Made by a program: the position numbers and the translations under genes. This document shows, piece after piece, positions 44,485 to 55,861 of a DNA stretch of 64,000 nt. Every line of letters starts with the position of its first letter. The stretch's first letter is position 1. Under the pieces are notes generated by a model. That model saw only the letters and a list, made by a program, of their open reading frames with translations. It did no database searches and was not told the origin of the DNA. The stretch covers positions 82,900,255 to 82,964,254 of the forward strand of contig CATQJL010000223.1 in the NCBI GenBank assembly GCA_958299035.1. The letters are read 5' to 3'. The DNA is from Cylicocyclus nassatus (Eukaryota; Nematoda; Chromadorea; Rhabditida; Strongylidae).

Positions 44485-45338
44485 TTAGGTTGGCACGGAA
44501 GTTCTTGCGTAATTCAAACAAAATTCAATAACTTTTCGAAGACTAAACCTAAATTCATAACCGTGTATGCTGAAAATACTAGAAGTCTCACGCTCCAGGA
44601 AGGAAATTCAAGCACAACATGTCATGAACTAGCCATCTAGAACGAAGCTCTCAAATATGGGGCTTCAAATTTTCCGATTTTGAGTTTGGTGGCAGAAATT
44701 CGCAGAAGGCAGCTGGCTAGCCGAAAAAAATCTGTAGAATTCACTTACATAGCAAAAGCCCATACGTAATTTTAGCAGGCTTTGATCTCACATGGAAACG
44801 CGAAAACAAAAAATTTGTGAAAATTCTCATTTCACAGGACAAATCCCCTTATCGCTCTAATATTTCCACAGAAACACAGTTTGCAACCAGAAATTAGACA
44901 TAGTGCCTACTTAGAGCCTTGGGACGTTTTTTCGATTGTAAAAAAGTGTTTTCGCTGGAAAACTGCGGACATGGGGGGATTTTTTCCGCAAAATAACATA
45001 TTTCACGAATTTTTTGTTTTTGCTTCACCGTGCAAGAACAAAGCCTTTCAAAGTAACATATGGACTTGTGTTGTGTAAGTAAATTCTACAGATTTTTTTC
45101 GGCTAGCTAGCGGCACTCTGCGATTTTCTGGCCCCAAACTCAAAATCGCAAAATTTGAAGCCCCATATTCGAGAGCTTCGTTCTTGATGTCCAGTTCACG
45201 GAATCTTATGCTTAAACATCCATCATGAAGCGTAAGGCTTCTAATATTTTTAGCATGCAAGATTGTGAATTTAGGTTTAGCCTTTGAAAAGTTATTGAAT
45301 TTCGTTTGAATTACGCAAGAACTTTCGTGCCAACCCAA
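44485..45338. mobile_element. palindromic mariner-type MITE (TTAGGTTGGCACGGAAGTTC ends)
   Basis: Right complement GAACTTTCGTGCCAACCCAA, TA at 44483-44484 and 45339-45340, arms complementary over most of 854 bp. It lies between two inverted copies of the TCTGTC repeat. Confidence 0.82.
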
Positions 45339-45639
45339 TATTACACATTCTACATAAAAGCACAAGTTATAGTTAATTGATGTGATATATGTCTTATACT
45401 AGTCTTCAATTAAGCTATTTCATACGATCCTAATCAATAGCACATATCATTAATCAGTATAGTTATTTCGATACACATCTACTACAAACAACCAATTTAG
45501 TAAAGTAGTCTATCAAAATGACCAATATCATAATAAATAAAATCAACTACAAAAACACTAACATGTTTCATTTTCTTTAGTCTACCAATATGGTCACTAC
45601 TATAGTTTATAGTATATGATCAATATCATAACTTATAAT

Positions 45640-45662
45640 AACGGGCTAAGGATGTTTACGTG

Positions 45663-45701
<39 letters not shown>

Positions 45702-46345
45702 GTTTGTCTGTCCGTCACGAAATTCGTAGAACACCTCCTGAGCCCAAATTTTGCACAGCGCCTGCTACCAACATGAGAGTCTATTACACAAAAGCACGAG
45801 CGGATCCGTTGTGTGGATCCGTTAAAAAACGCGCGTCAACCGGATCCACTTGGCTTTTGGCCAGTAAAATTGAGTCTGTAGCGCAACTTTTTGCAAATTC
45901 ACAGATATGTTTGACAAGTTAATGTGCAAGCCATGGTCTTTAGCCTAAAAATTGAACTAAAGTTTATTACTTTGCGAAAACGACGCCAAAAAGAATTGGT
46001 TGCGTAAATGTTCAATTTGCCAAGTTTCTACCCGATCGTTTGAGAAGATTTTTGCACAGATATGTAGCCCACGGCGATTGTGCCATCTTATCGCGAATAT
46101 CAAGCCATGAAAAGTCCAAAAACCGATTCAAATTTGCATTTGTTCTTTCGAGAAAAATTTCGTTCATGCGAAATTACCGATCTCATATGGAAAAGCTTTT
46201 GGAATGAATAGTTGTTTACAAATCATTCGTGATAGTCCGCATAGCGCGGTGAGTTCCAATGTCATTATTGTGCGAGAATGAGTAAGGCATATAGATAGTA
46301 GGGCCAGTGCGAGCCTCTGCGAAGCAGAGGTCAAGCACTGGTATA
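45640..46345 (+). repeat. TCTGTC-family repeat, plus orientation
   Basis: A (GT)n run at 45668-45698, GTCTGTCCGTCACGAAATTC, and the closing hairpin CCTCTGCGAAGCAGAGG then CAAGCACTGG. Its upstream TATAATAACGGGCTAAGGAT mirrors 44425-44450. Confidence 0.65.
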
Positions 46346-46379
46346 ATATATCATATATTCTTATCATGACTTATAATAA

Positions 46380-47062
46380 AGCACCAAGCGTCTGTCTTTT
46401 TGTGCGTGTGTGTGTCTGTATGTCTGTCTGTCACGAAATTCATGGAGGAAGCTGCAGCCAAGCTATCGAGCTCCAATTTTGCATAACATACCGCACTAGC
46501 ATGTAGGTCCACTATGCACAAGGACAGTCGGTTCGATGAACGGGCCCATAAAAATTGGCGCGTTAAACGGGTCCAAGCGGCTTTTGGCAGGCGAAACTAA
46601 GTCGCTAATTCGACTTTTTGCAAAGTCATGATTTGCCTGACACGTAAATCTGCGTGCCATGAATTCCAGCCCAAAAGATGTTCAAAAAGTCTGTTCATCT
46701 GCGAAAACAGCGCCAAAAAAGGTAATCGCGTACATAGTCGATTTGGCAAGGTTTTACCTCGAATTTTGAAAGGATTTTTGCACGGAAATGAACTCAAAGT
46801 GACTATTATCCTTATAACAACTACCAAGCCAAAACAAATTCAGTAATCCATTCAAATTCGCATTTTTCCCTCGGCAAAAAAGTTTTTTCTTAAAATTACC
46901 CTTACATGGAGATGCTTCAAAAATGAACAGTTGTTTAGGATTCATTTGTGATGTTCAGCATCACGTGGTGAGTTTCAAAGTCATCATTATGCGAACATGA
47001 GGAAGGCATACGGAAGGAGCCAGTGCGTCACCTCCGCGAAGCGGAGGTGACGCACTGGTTAT
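46380..47062 (+). repeat. TCTGTC-family repeat, second plus copy
   Basis: TGTCTGTATGTCTGTCTGTC, CACGAAATTCATGGAGG, and the closing CACCTCCGCGAAGCGGAGGT with compensatory changes in the hairpin stem (CTCCGCGAAGCGGAG instead of CTCTGCGAAGCAGAG), then GACGCACTGG. Confidence 0.68.
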
Positions 47063-47080
47063 ATATAATAAAAGACGGAG

Positions 47081-47087
47081 TATAAAA
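47081..47087 (+). promoter_or_regulatory. TATA-like box upstream of the ribozyme
   Basis: GAGTATAAAAGC lies about 80 bp before the hammerhead parts. It is a good match to a TATA box but unsupported by other promoter evidence. Confidence 0.3.
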
Positions 47088-47161
47088 GCTGTAAGTTGTT
47101 AAACTTCAACTATTTCAACAACATTCAAATTTTATCTAAAACTATTTTGAAATATACAGGA

Positions 47162-47247
47162 CTCATGAACTCTCCTTCCTTACTGATGAGTTCCGGGGAG
47201 AGTTCTGAGCTCTTTTACTCCGTCTAAGGACAGGAACGAAACGGAGT
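47162..47247 (+). ncRNA. hammerhead ribozyme with permuted strand order (two kissing hairpins)
   Basis: All conserved parts are present. Core strand TCCTTA (47177-47182), CTGATGA (47183-47189), GTTCC (47190-47194) lies in the loop of a hairpin closed by 47167-47175/47197-47205 (9 bp, extended by CTCA/TGAG). A second hairpin, 47217-47223/47241-47247 (ACTCCGT/ACGGAGT = stem III), has in its loop C17 (47224), TAAGGA (47225-47230, complement of TCCTTA = stem I), CA, GGAAC (47233-47237, complement of GTTCC = stem II) and GAA of GAAA (47238-47241). Predicted cleavage is after C47224. The linear order is strand 2, 1, 3 rather than the usual circular order 1, 2, 3, so the fold is a pseudoknot. Confidence 0.66.
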
Positions 47248-47249
47248 TA

Positions 47250-49157
47250 GATTAGTTCACTGCAAAATTGATTCCCATGTTAAACAACTTATGGTACCAC
47301 ATCTTGTATATAACTATCTCTATTTCTATTTCTATTTCTATTAGTGCCACTTAAAACACAAATATGTAGGCCAACCAGCCAACCAATCGAGCTCTTTTTC
47401 TCCTTTTCATCTCTGAGAAATGATCAAGAACTCAAATGGATTCCTGCTTAGTGTTGTTATGCTTTAAAAAGTTGGAGATACCACCATGCTGGTTAATTTC
47501 ATCAAATCAAAAGAACGTTATGCCTTTTACAAAAGAAAACCATTTGGTTCCAAGAACTAATCCAATCTTTTTTCTCTTTATCGTATTGTCACCAAACATT
47601 TGCCGCTTTCAACATTATATTGGGTGTTGAATTTGAATGGCATCAGATCACTTTGACCGTTACTAAATTTTGAATATACTGGAGTACTAGTGAAACAAGG
47701 GGTCGCTGCAGCAGCACTTATAGATGTGATATTTTTTACACCAAAGATGTCGTTCTTCATACTCAGTTTCATATATGAGGTCGTAACCGTTCATCTCAGT
47801 CATATTTCAATATTTCATATTGCCAGCGCAGAAGTAGTGGGATTTTGGGCCACTTCGGATCCGAAAAGTGTAGGACAGATAGAAGAGCTTTCAGAAAAGG
47901 AAAAGAGAAGATCTTGGAAAGCTTTTTCGAAGAAAATTTTGTGAGCGAGAAATAAACTGTAAACAGTTTTAAATGAGGATTTAAGGAGATAAAAAGTGCC
48001 TGGACTTTGGCGATTCGAACCTTGGCAATAAAAAACCAAAGTATGTGCTCTAAAAACGTGGAACGGGATATTGAGAGCAGTTTGCCCCATTTAAGATAGT
48101 GGAGGTGAGGGGTATACCGTGGCTGGGCAGTCACGTAAGTACAGCTGACTCTCGAAAGTGTGGAAAAACCTGCACTTTGGTCAGGAATTCCTGAGCGTGG
48201 AGCTCTGGAAAGCGCTGAAAACTCTTGCAAAGAGTAAAGGTCATTTCAGGTAGGTGAGAGATTTCGAGATAATGCATTGAGATGAAGATAACTATAGAGT
48301 AATAAGACCGAAAGCAGGGCTCAAACGAAAAGTGCAAAATATTTGAAAAACTTCATAGAGAAAAAAAGAGAAAATTTTATTGAAAATTTTCTCAGTCACT
48401 CTAACCTTTATTACTCCTCTAATCTTTACTAGAAGGAAACGAAAAGGAGGGGTGCGAGGGGGGGGGGGGAGGGAGATGCTTGAACTAGGGAATAGAGGAA
48501 AAACGGCACACACATGAACATAATGAGCATTATACGTTAATGCTCCTGGATGGTACAGAATGGGTAAGGGGTACTACGGCAAGGATGGAAAAGGCCTGTA
48601 GAGAGTAGGCAAGCTACTGACATGTTTGCTCAAACTTCGGCACAGAAAGATTGTGGAGCTAGGAGAAATAATAAGGCATGGGGCAGTTTTAGCCCATATT
48701 AGCTAATGAGCTTTTGATTTTTTTTGAAAAAGTTTGCATGGTGGGAGCTAACTTCTAGCCAGTGCTTTCCACATAAGGAATGCGAGCTTGGAAGATGCCA
48801 TACTGTCGGCGAGGAATATCTATGCAACAAATTTCAAAAGTTTTTATCATAATTTGCCTTTTAAGTTGGTAAAACCTTTTGCTTACATTTGGAATTATTT
48901 ATTTCTTAGAGTTAACTATAAATAATAAGTCAAGCTCTAGTTTGAAAAACTGCATTCCGCAAATCTGCTGAGTCAAAAAAGTCCTATGATATCTTGATAG
49001 AGGTCAAGAAAAAGAGCGCTCACCTTTGATCTTCAACAAAAACGCAGAGATCTTCACTGGAGTTGCTATTTGGACGGACGGCCTCATCTAAAACAAAATG
49101 GCGTAAACTACTGTTGTAAGATAGGCAGTGGATTGAAGCTTGTCAAAATATGCTATA
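47250..49157. other. no gene; microsatellite and tRNA-box-like scraps
   Basis: (TCTATT)n at 47318-47343. On the minus strand near 48012-48030 a B-box-like AGGTTCGAATCGCC occurs without a foldable tRNA. A poly-G run lies at 48459-48470. Open frames are unremarkable. Confidence 0.4.
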
Positions 49158-49750
49158 CAGGGTGTCTTAAAAAGATATGCATACTGATTGATTGTCAATG
49201 ACTTTCTTGCTTGAACGTCTTTCGCATAGCTTAAGGTACCATTCCGTGAGGTGAGCTTAAACTTGGATTTACACTTTGGAATCAATCACACTCGCTTTTC
49301 ATTATTGTAGGATTATGGTAGGAACTCTTCTAAGGATAAGTTCAAGCCATGAAAAGCGGTATTTTGGCTCAGAAAGAAAGCCAAACAAGCCAGAAACTTT
49401 TACGCTCAGCTAATTCATGTTGGTGATTCTCAGAAATTTCAATATGGCATTAAAAATGCTCGAAAAATGGTGAAAATTTATGTAGTAGAACAGCACTCTG
49501 AACACCTTGCTACACACATTTTCAGATTCTTTTGAAACTATTTCATTAAAGGGCCTATTCCACAGTGACGCTGTATGCTGAAAGTTCATACCGTAATCCT
49601 ACAGTAATAAAGTGATTATGATTCGTTCCAAGCTGCAAATCTAAGCTAAAACTTGTCCTGCAGAATGGTACCTTGAGCTCGACAAAAGACATGAAAGCAA
49701 GAGAGTTATTAACGATCAAACAGTGCGCACATCTTTTTTGGAACACCCTG
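49158..49750. mobile_element. Tc1/mariner-type MITE (CAGGGTGTC ends), copy 2
   Basis: CAGGGTGTCTTAAAAAGATA to the complement of CAGGGTGTTCCAAAAAAGAT, TA at 49156-49157 and 49751-49752. Arms share TTATTGTAGGATTATGGTA-like sequence. 593 bp. Confidence 0.78.
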
Positions 49751-49752
49751 TA

Positions 49753-50551
49753 TATCAATGAAATAATGTGAAAGAGAAAGAATAGGCATAGTCAAAGAAC
49801 ATAATTCATGAAAAAATGACAATCGCCTTTAGATAATACCAGCCTATGCTGTAGGAAGTCCTAAATGGTGTCAATAAGCGATTAAAACAGTGTAAAGGAA
49901 GAAGCGAAAGCAAAAACGTTGAAGAAAAGAGCACTAATCAGCGGAAATCAATCAGTTCAGAAATGGCAATTATTTCGCAACTTTCAAAGCCTCTACTATA
50001 TTTACGCGCGTAGTGCACTTCGGTACAAAATCGCACCAAAGTCGAGACGAAACTAGATGACTCCCGCCCGTGCACCAGATTTTGGTGCGAACGTCCATTT
50101 TGTGGGCGAATCTCCTGCGCGACTCAACCGCGAATGTCTGAGATGTCACCAACTCTATCACGCACGAACAGCCGGTTCGAAATTGCGATGTCTGTGTGTC
50201 TGTCGCAGATATCCGCATGGGACTACTTTCTTCGGTGCCATATATATTCACGTATCTTGCAGCACGATGCGACTCTTCGCCAAAGGCAGTAACGGGATCT
50301 AGTATGGGAAAATATCTTACAAGGGAAGGATACTTGGTGATCGTGACATTTTGCAATGAGATGCATGCTGGTAGATGCGCCTTGAAACCTTGAAACGTTG
50401 ATTCCAAAACTATGTTTGTTATCTGTTGCTCGACTCTCCAAACGAAATTATAAACTTTTTTCTTTATTAATTTTACAAGATTTAAGAAGTTAGAATCGTC
50501 AGTATCCTAACTTTCTAGACTCTGATATATCGGGAACAACTTTCCTGAACT
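49753..50551. other. no gene; repeat fragment shared with 31.5 kb
   Basis: 50108-50142 (GCGCGACTCAACCGCGAATG, TCTGAGAT) is the inverse complement of 31538-31575. No coding evidence despite overlapping frames on both strands. Confidence 0.4.
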
Positions 50552-52462
50552 CAAAGGCAGCGTCCGGGCAAGATTTGGCCTCTCATGTTTTTGTCGTTAT
50601 AGGGCCTTTTCGTGGCTCTGGTTACAGTCACAAAGTTCAAATTGTTCAGAACCCTCAAAACCCAATTCCCTGGGATTCTGTTTTGAAGGCGCGGACGAGT
50701 TTTACATTGTCTATCCCTTCCGGCTCGCCAGCGAGGAGGAGCTGCAACTGCATACAGTGACCGCCAAAAAGTTGCGGACAAGCCTCCCTCCCTTTTTCAT
50801 CGCTCTTCTTCAGAGGGAAAAAAGGATGAAAAAATGTAATAATTGCAGGAGGTGATAGAGCTCTTCAAGATCTACAATCTAAACTTTGAGCTTTTTGAGA
50901 AACATGTGTTCTTAATATTTTAAGAATCCTTTTTTAAGAAAAGTCCGAAAATGGCCGCGTCACAATGTCGCGGACAATAATTCTTCGAACGCAAAAAATT
51001 TCTTTTGAATCCTATTCTGAAGCGGAAACACAAATTATCCGGACGGTTAGCATACTACTATATAGAGCTCGTCAAGAACTACACACTGGTTATGGGTGCT
51101 TCCCCAAAAAACGCAAGCTTGAGTTTTATTTTGCTTTTTTCACAAAATAACTTCTGATATCCTTTATCAAGCCAAATTTCTTCACACGGAAACCTGTTCA
51201 AGACATCCCAACAAAGCCGTCTGGATAAAATGGATGCTCTCTGCCATCCTCTATGCATCAGATATGTGCTGATGAGTTTCTTTGCTGAAAATGGCCCTTG
51301 GCAGTGCTTGCACATGACCTCACCTGCATCTCACCATTGACTTGTACTGCTTTGCAGGCTTGTAACTCGGCCTGCAGTCAATATTTGAGCCTGCAATTAG
51401 GCTCATTAAGAACGAGACTTCCTCTATACGAGGATATGCAAACGAGTTGAGTTTGAGAAAATTCAGAGATTTGGCGGCTGGGGTGAAAAAGTGTAGCCTC
51501 AGAGGTGATTGGAGTGAAAGCTCTTATGAACACCAGAAGAGTCTTAGAGCCTCGAAATGGATCTATTACAAAAAAATTGACAGCTTTGAACTTCCAGGAT
51601 GAAATTGGCAGCGAAAGGAACTCTCTTCAACTTTAGCTGAAAAGTGCTTAGACTACAACTGAAGCTGCCCTCTACCACCCCATCCGCCAAATCTCTGAAT
51701 TTTCTCAAACTCAACTCATTAACATATCGTCGTATAGAGGAAGTCTCGTTCTTTCGAATGAGCCTAATTGCAGGCTCAAATATTGACACGGCTTTGTTAG
51801 GATGCCTTGAACAAGTTTCCTTGTGAAGAAATTTGGCTTGATAAAGGAAATTAGAAGTTGTTTTCTAAAAAAGCTAAAAGAAAACTCAAGCTTGCGTTTT
51901 CTGAGGAAGCACCCATAACCAGCGTGTAGTTCTTGACGAGCTCTGTATAGTAGTATGCTTACCCGTCCGGATAACCTGTGTTTCCGCTTCAAGATAGGAC
52001 TCAAAAGAAAATTTTTGCGTTCGAAGAATTATTGCCCGTGACATTGCGACGCGGCCATTTTCAGACTTTTTTTAGAAAAGGATTCTTAAAGCACGTGTTT
52101 CTCAAAATGCTTAAAGTATAGGTTGAAGATCTTGAAGAGCTCTATCACCTCCTGCAATTATTACATTTTTTCATCCTTGTTTTCCCTCTGAAAAAGAGCG
52201 ATGAAAAAGGGACAGGGGTTTGTCCGCAACTTTTTGGCGTCACTGTATGTGCAGATGCAATCCATGATCGATCGATGCGTGAGCACACGTCCTCAGGGGG
52301 AGGTTTGTGATACGAGGGGCGGTTTGTGATACGTATGACAGGCCCGTATCTTCTCTTAGAGGCAACGTCAAAGGATTGGACCAACGCAGATCGAATACTC
52401 ATAGGGCCCGCTTTACAATTTTGTGGTAACGGTGGGTGGATCTTGCCCGGATGCTGCCTTTG
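50552..52462. mobile_element. outer element with CAAAGGCAGCRTCCGGGC ends
   Basis: Inverted termini of about 23 bp (CAAAGGCAGCGTCCGGGCAA and complement with one difference). Sequence between the termini and the inner element is not complementary. Target duplication unclear. Same terminal motif as 13195-13650. Confidence 0.6.
50755..52245. mobile_element. inner palindromic MITE, TA duplication
   Basis: CAGTGACCGCCAAAAAGTTG and the complement of CAGTGACGCCAAAAAGTTGC, TA at 50753-50754 and 52246-52247. Arms complementary over about 500 bp each (GGAGGTGATAGAGCTCTTCA, GCGTTCGAAGAATTATTG and others). Confidence 0.8.
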
Positions 52463-52861
52463 ACGTGAAGCTTTATTTTATTTAGACGCTTTTTTATAGT
52501 GCGTAAGCGAATATTCGGACGATATTGGTGAACGTTGCATCAAAAGCAGTGCAAATTTTTGTGATAAAAAATGTATAACTTCTTTCGAAGAGCGCACAGC
52601 AGATACCGAAAGCAGATTTGGAATCAGCGCTTCAAGATGCATTTAGTAGTATACGCTTCATTCTAAAAAGCCACGGTCATCAAGTATCCTTCCCTTGTTA
52701 GCCGCAAGGACAACATCTGCACGTTACTTATGCAACTCAGAGTTAGTTGTCACGGGTGATGTTCATGTGTCCAGATTTGCCTAGGCATTGCATTTGATCT
52801 GTAACATTATATCTGATACTTGCAATTTATTGCAACATTATAATTTGATATTATTTATTTA

Positions 52862-54173
52862 TTAGGCTGGAAACTAAGTTTTGCAACTGGTTTCATAACT
52901 TCACTCTCTTTGAATATGGCGCACTCAAACTTTGGCATCATGTAGAAGGCAATGTGAGCTACAAGTGAGCACAAATTGTTTAAATTTTGAATACGATATA
53001 TTAGGTTGTCAAGAAAATAATGTCCGTTTTTATTTGCTGGCTTCAACAAAGCAAACAGACTCAACCCAACAAAGGGTAAGGGGTAATGTTCGATAGAGCA
53101 ATGCAAGCTCTACAAGATGGCACTCATGTCTTTGCGCCATACTCGATCCACGGAGAGTTCGAACTCAAAATCTAAAAATTTCCAAATGCCCAAAAAATCG
53201 AAAAAAATCAGATCTTCGTCCAAATAATTTCTACGGACCTCCCACTCGCTCACATCAATACTATCGATATCTGATATCCATATGTGCGATTCCGTATTAT
53301 TTCCTTGACTAAAACTGAGAAAACGAAAATTTCCCTGATTTTCTCAAAGCAATGCTGAGCCGTCTTTGCATATGTAATTCTATACTACAAGCCTAGGTAA
53401 GTATAACTGTAGATTTTCAGCCCATTCCAAGCGGTAGTTTTCCAAAAATAACGAATTCAGATTTTTTTGTTTCAGTTTCAGTGCTAAAATCGAAATTTCT
53501 CGAAAAGTACCGCTCGAAATAGGCTGAAAACCTATAGTTATGCTTACCTAGGCTTGTAGTATAGAATTACATATGCAAAAACGGCTCAGCTTTGCTTTGA
53601 GAAAATCAGGGAAATTTTCGTTTTCTCAGTTTCTAGTCAAGGAAAAAATACGAAATCGCACATATGGATATCAGATATCGATAGTATTGATGTGAGCGAG
53701 TGGGAGGTCCGTAGAAATTATTTGGACGAAGATCTGATTTTTTTCGATTTTTTGGGCATTTGGAAATTTTTAGATTTTGAGTTCGAACTCTCCGTGGATC
53801 GAGTATGGCGCAAAGACATGAGTGCCATCTTGTAGAGCTTGCTTTGCTCTATCGAACATTACCCCTTACCCTTTGTTGGGTTGAGTCTGTTTGCTTTGTT
53901 GAAGCCAGCAAATAAAAACGGACATTATTTTCTTGACAACCTAATAGAAAAGTTTCAGGTGTTTTTCGAAAAGCAGTGAAATTTGAGAATTTTTGGGGTT
54001 TCAAGCTAAAATGAAGCCTTTGGCAGAACCCTGACTGCGACGTCAGAATCTGGCAGGTTAGCAGCTGCACTTGTAGTTTACGTAATAGTCAACGCAGTGG
54101 CAAAATTTGAGTGCGCCATGTTGAGTGAGAGGGAAGTTATGAGACCAGTTGCAAAACTTAGTTTCCAACCTAA
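52862..54173. mobile_element. mariner-type MITE (TTAGGCTGGAAACTAAG ends), host of a nested MITE
   Basis: Right complement CTTAGTTTCCAACCTAA, TA at 52860-52861 and 54174-54175. Only about 140 bp left and 230 bp right of the nested MITE remain, with complementary ends (GTTTTGCAACTGGTTTCATA). Confidence 0.78.
53001..53944. mobile_element. palindromic mariner-type MITE nested in the previous one
   Basis: TTAGGTTGTCAAGAAAATAA to complement, TA at 52999-53000 and 53945-53946. Arms nearly identical, suggesting recent insertion. Same family as 40096-41019. Confidence 0.85.
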
Positions 54174-54464
54174 TATTTATTTATTTATTGCACCAAAAGT
54201 GCGCCATCGACTAGTCAAAAATCTGGACAATAGTCATGGCAAATAAAAACGAACTCAGATAAAAGTATCATTCAAAGAAAAAAAAGTTCTTAGTCTTGAT
54301 ACAACCAAACTAACATGAAAGGAAATGAAATTATAGCACCCAAACTTGACCACTATATTACCTGTTCAAAAAGCTCATTTGGATAGTGAGCAGAATTGGA
54401 GTTGGATTAACAGCGCCAGAGGTAGCTTTCACATTTTCCTGTACTTAAGCGACCAGATTTGAAA

Positions 54465-54680
54465 CAGGGTGAGACCAGGGCGAATGGGCTAAACCATGCG
54501 TGCCTAAGTTAATTCACTGAGCTCACCCTAGCTATCTCGTGTTACAAAACATTGCTTTCGGATATAGTGCATGACTTCCTATTGCTCTGAACCGAACTTA
54601 ATATAAGAGGGTGAGAGTAAGGCGAATGGGCGAAACCATGCGTGCCTAGACTAATTCGCTGAACTCACCCTAAGTACTTC
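54465..54680. repeat. duplicated 70-bp hairpin-ended unit
   Basis: GGGTGAGA, AGGGCGAATGGGC, AAACCATGCGTGCCTA, CTGAGCTCACCCTA occurs at 54468-54535 and again at 54608-54672. The GGGTGAG and CTCACCC ends of each unit are complementary. Confidence 0.6.
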
Positions 54681-55079
54681 TCGGGCAGTCGAATGTAGAA
54701 TGATGTGACATTGTGTAAGTGATCAAAGTAGTCAAATTTCTGCCATAATTACGGTAAAAGTAGAAAAAAAAACGTCTGGTAGAATCAATTTGACATGTAA
54801 ATGGAAGTAAGTAAGTTCGTATAGTGCATCCTGTGTCATTTGTTCGTAATAAAGCTGGCATCAGTGTAGCCAAGGTAGCAGAACTCCATAACACAATACA
54901 AGAAGGACCGATGAGAGAGTTGACCAAATAAGATGAAATTCAACTGAAATAATACGCTTTAAAAGGGTAGATGTGATTTTTCACCTTCGGTCAATATGAT
55001 CAACTTAGCCTTCAAAGAACGTGCACAGCGTGAAGCAATTAAATCCTTGGGTAAGAGCTAGATATTAAAGAACTTAGGC
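54681..55079. other. no gene seen
   Basis: A minus-strand frame near 54670-54927 has no recognisable motif. Confidence 0.3.
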
Positions 55080-55740
55080 CGTCTGTCTGTTTGTCTGTCT
55101 GTGTCTATATCTGTCTGTCACGAAATTTATATAGAGAGTTGCATCAATTTTCTCTAGCCACAATTTTGCATAACACACATCACCAGTACGGAGGTCCATA
55201 ACGCAGAAGCATGAAAGTATTCGCTGAGTGGAAGATACGAAAACTGCGAAACAGACAGGTCTACGCGTTGGCCTGCAATATTGGAGCGGATAGACTTTTT
55301 GGAAAGTCACATATATATATTTGACAGATTCATCTGCAAACAATCGACTTTAGCTTAGAAAGAATGCAAAAGGTCTATTTTCGCAAAATTGGCGCCAAAA
55401 AGGAATGATTGCGTAGATTATCAACTTGTCGAGATTTTACTCAAAAAACAAAATAATCTTGCTCAGAGGTTTATTTACGGTGGCTATCGGTTAGGGTGAG
55501 GATCAAGCCAAGATATATAAATTCAATAGCTGATTCAAACTTGCATCTGTTCTGCAGACGTTTTTTCTTCCAAAGTCACAAATCTTAGAAGAAGTTCTGG
55601 TAACTGTTTACAATTGATTCGTGATGGTCATCACTGCGCCGTGAGTTTCGAAAAAGTCATTATGCCAGCACGAGGAAGGCCTGCGGATTTTAGGGCCAGT
55701 GTGCGAACCTCTGCGAAGCAGAGGTGAAGCTCTGGTAAAC
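55080..55740 (+). repeat. TCTGTC-family repeat, third plus copy
   Basis: GTCTGTCTGTTTGTCTGTCT, GTCACGAAATTTATATAGAG, closing hairpin CCTCTGCGAAGCAGAGGTG and AAGCTCTGG. Confidence 0.65.
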
Positions 55741-55861
55741 GTAAGAATGCAGAGGAGAACTGAATTTATGACTACCTCCCCAAACATGCCGACTTTGCCT
55801 TCTCTATCATGACCAGTTTCATAGCGCAACCCATAAGCATAATGATTCGAACAGTATAAGT

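Noticed and set aside
47796..48230. 144-codon minus-strand open frame
   Set aside because: No recognisable motif and biased toward Ser/Phe/Leu; no splice or neighbour support.
50057..50407. Overlapping open frames of 81-145 codons on both strands
   Set aside because: They cover a repeat shared with 31.5 kb, and neither strand has splice or motif support.
51265..51295. CTGATGAGTTTC followed by GAAA
   Set aside because: The strands flanking the core cannot form stems I-III; chance match in a MITE loop.
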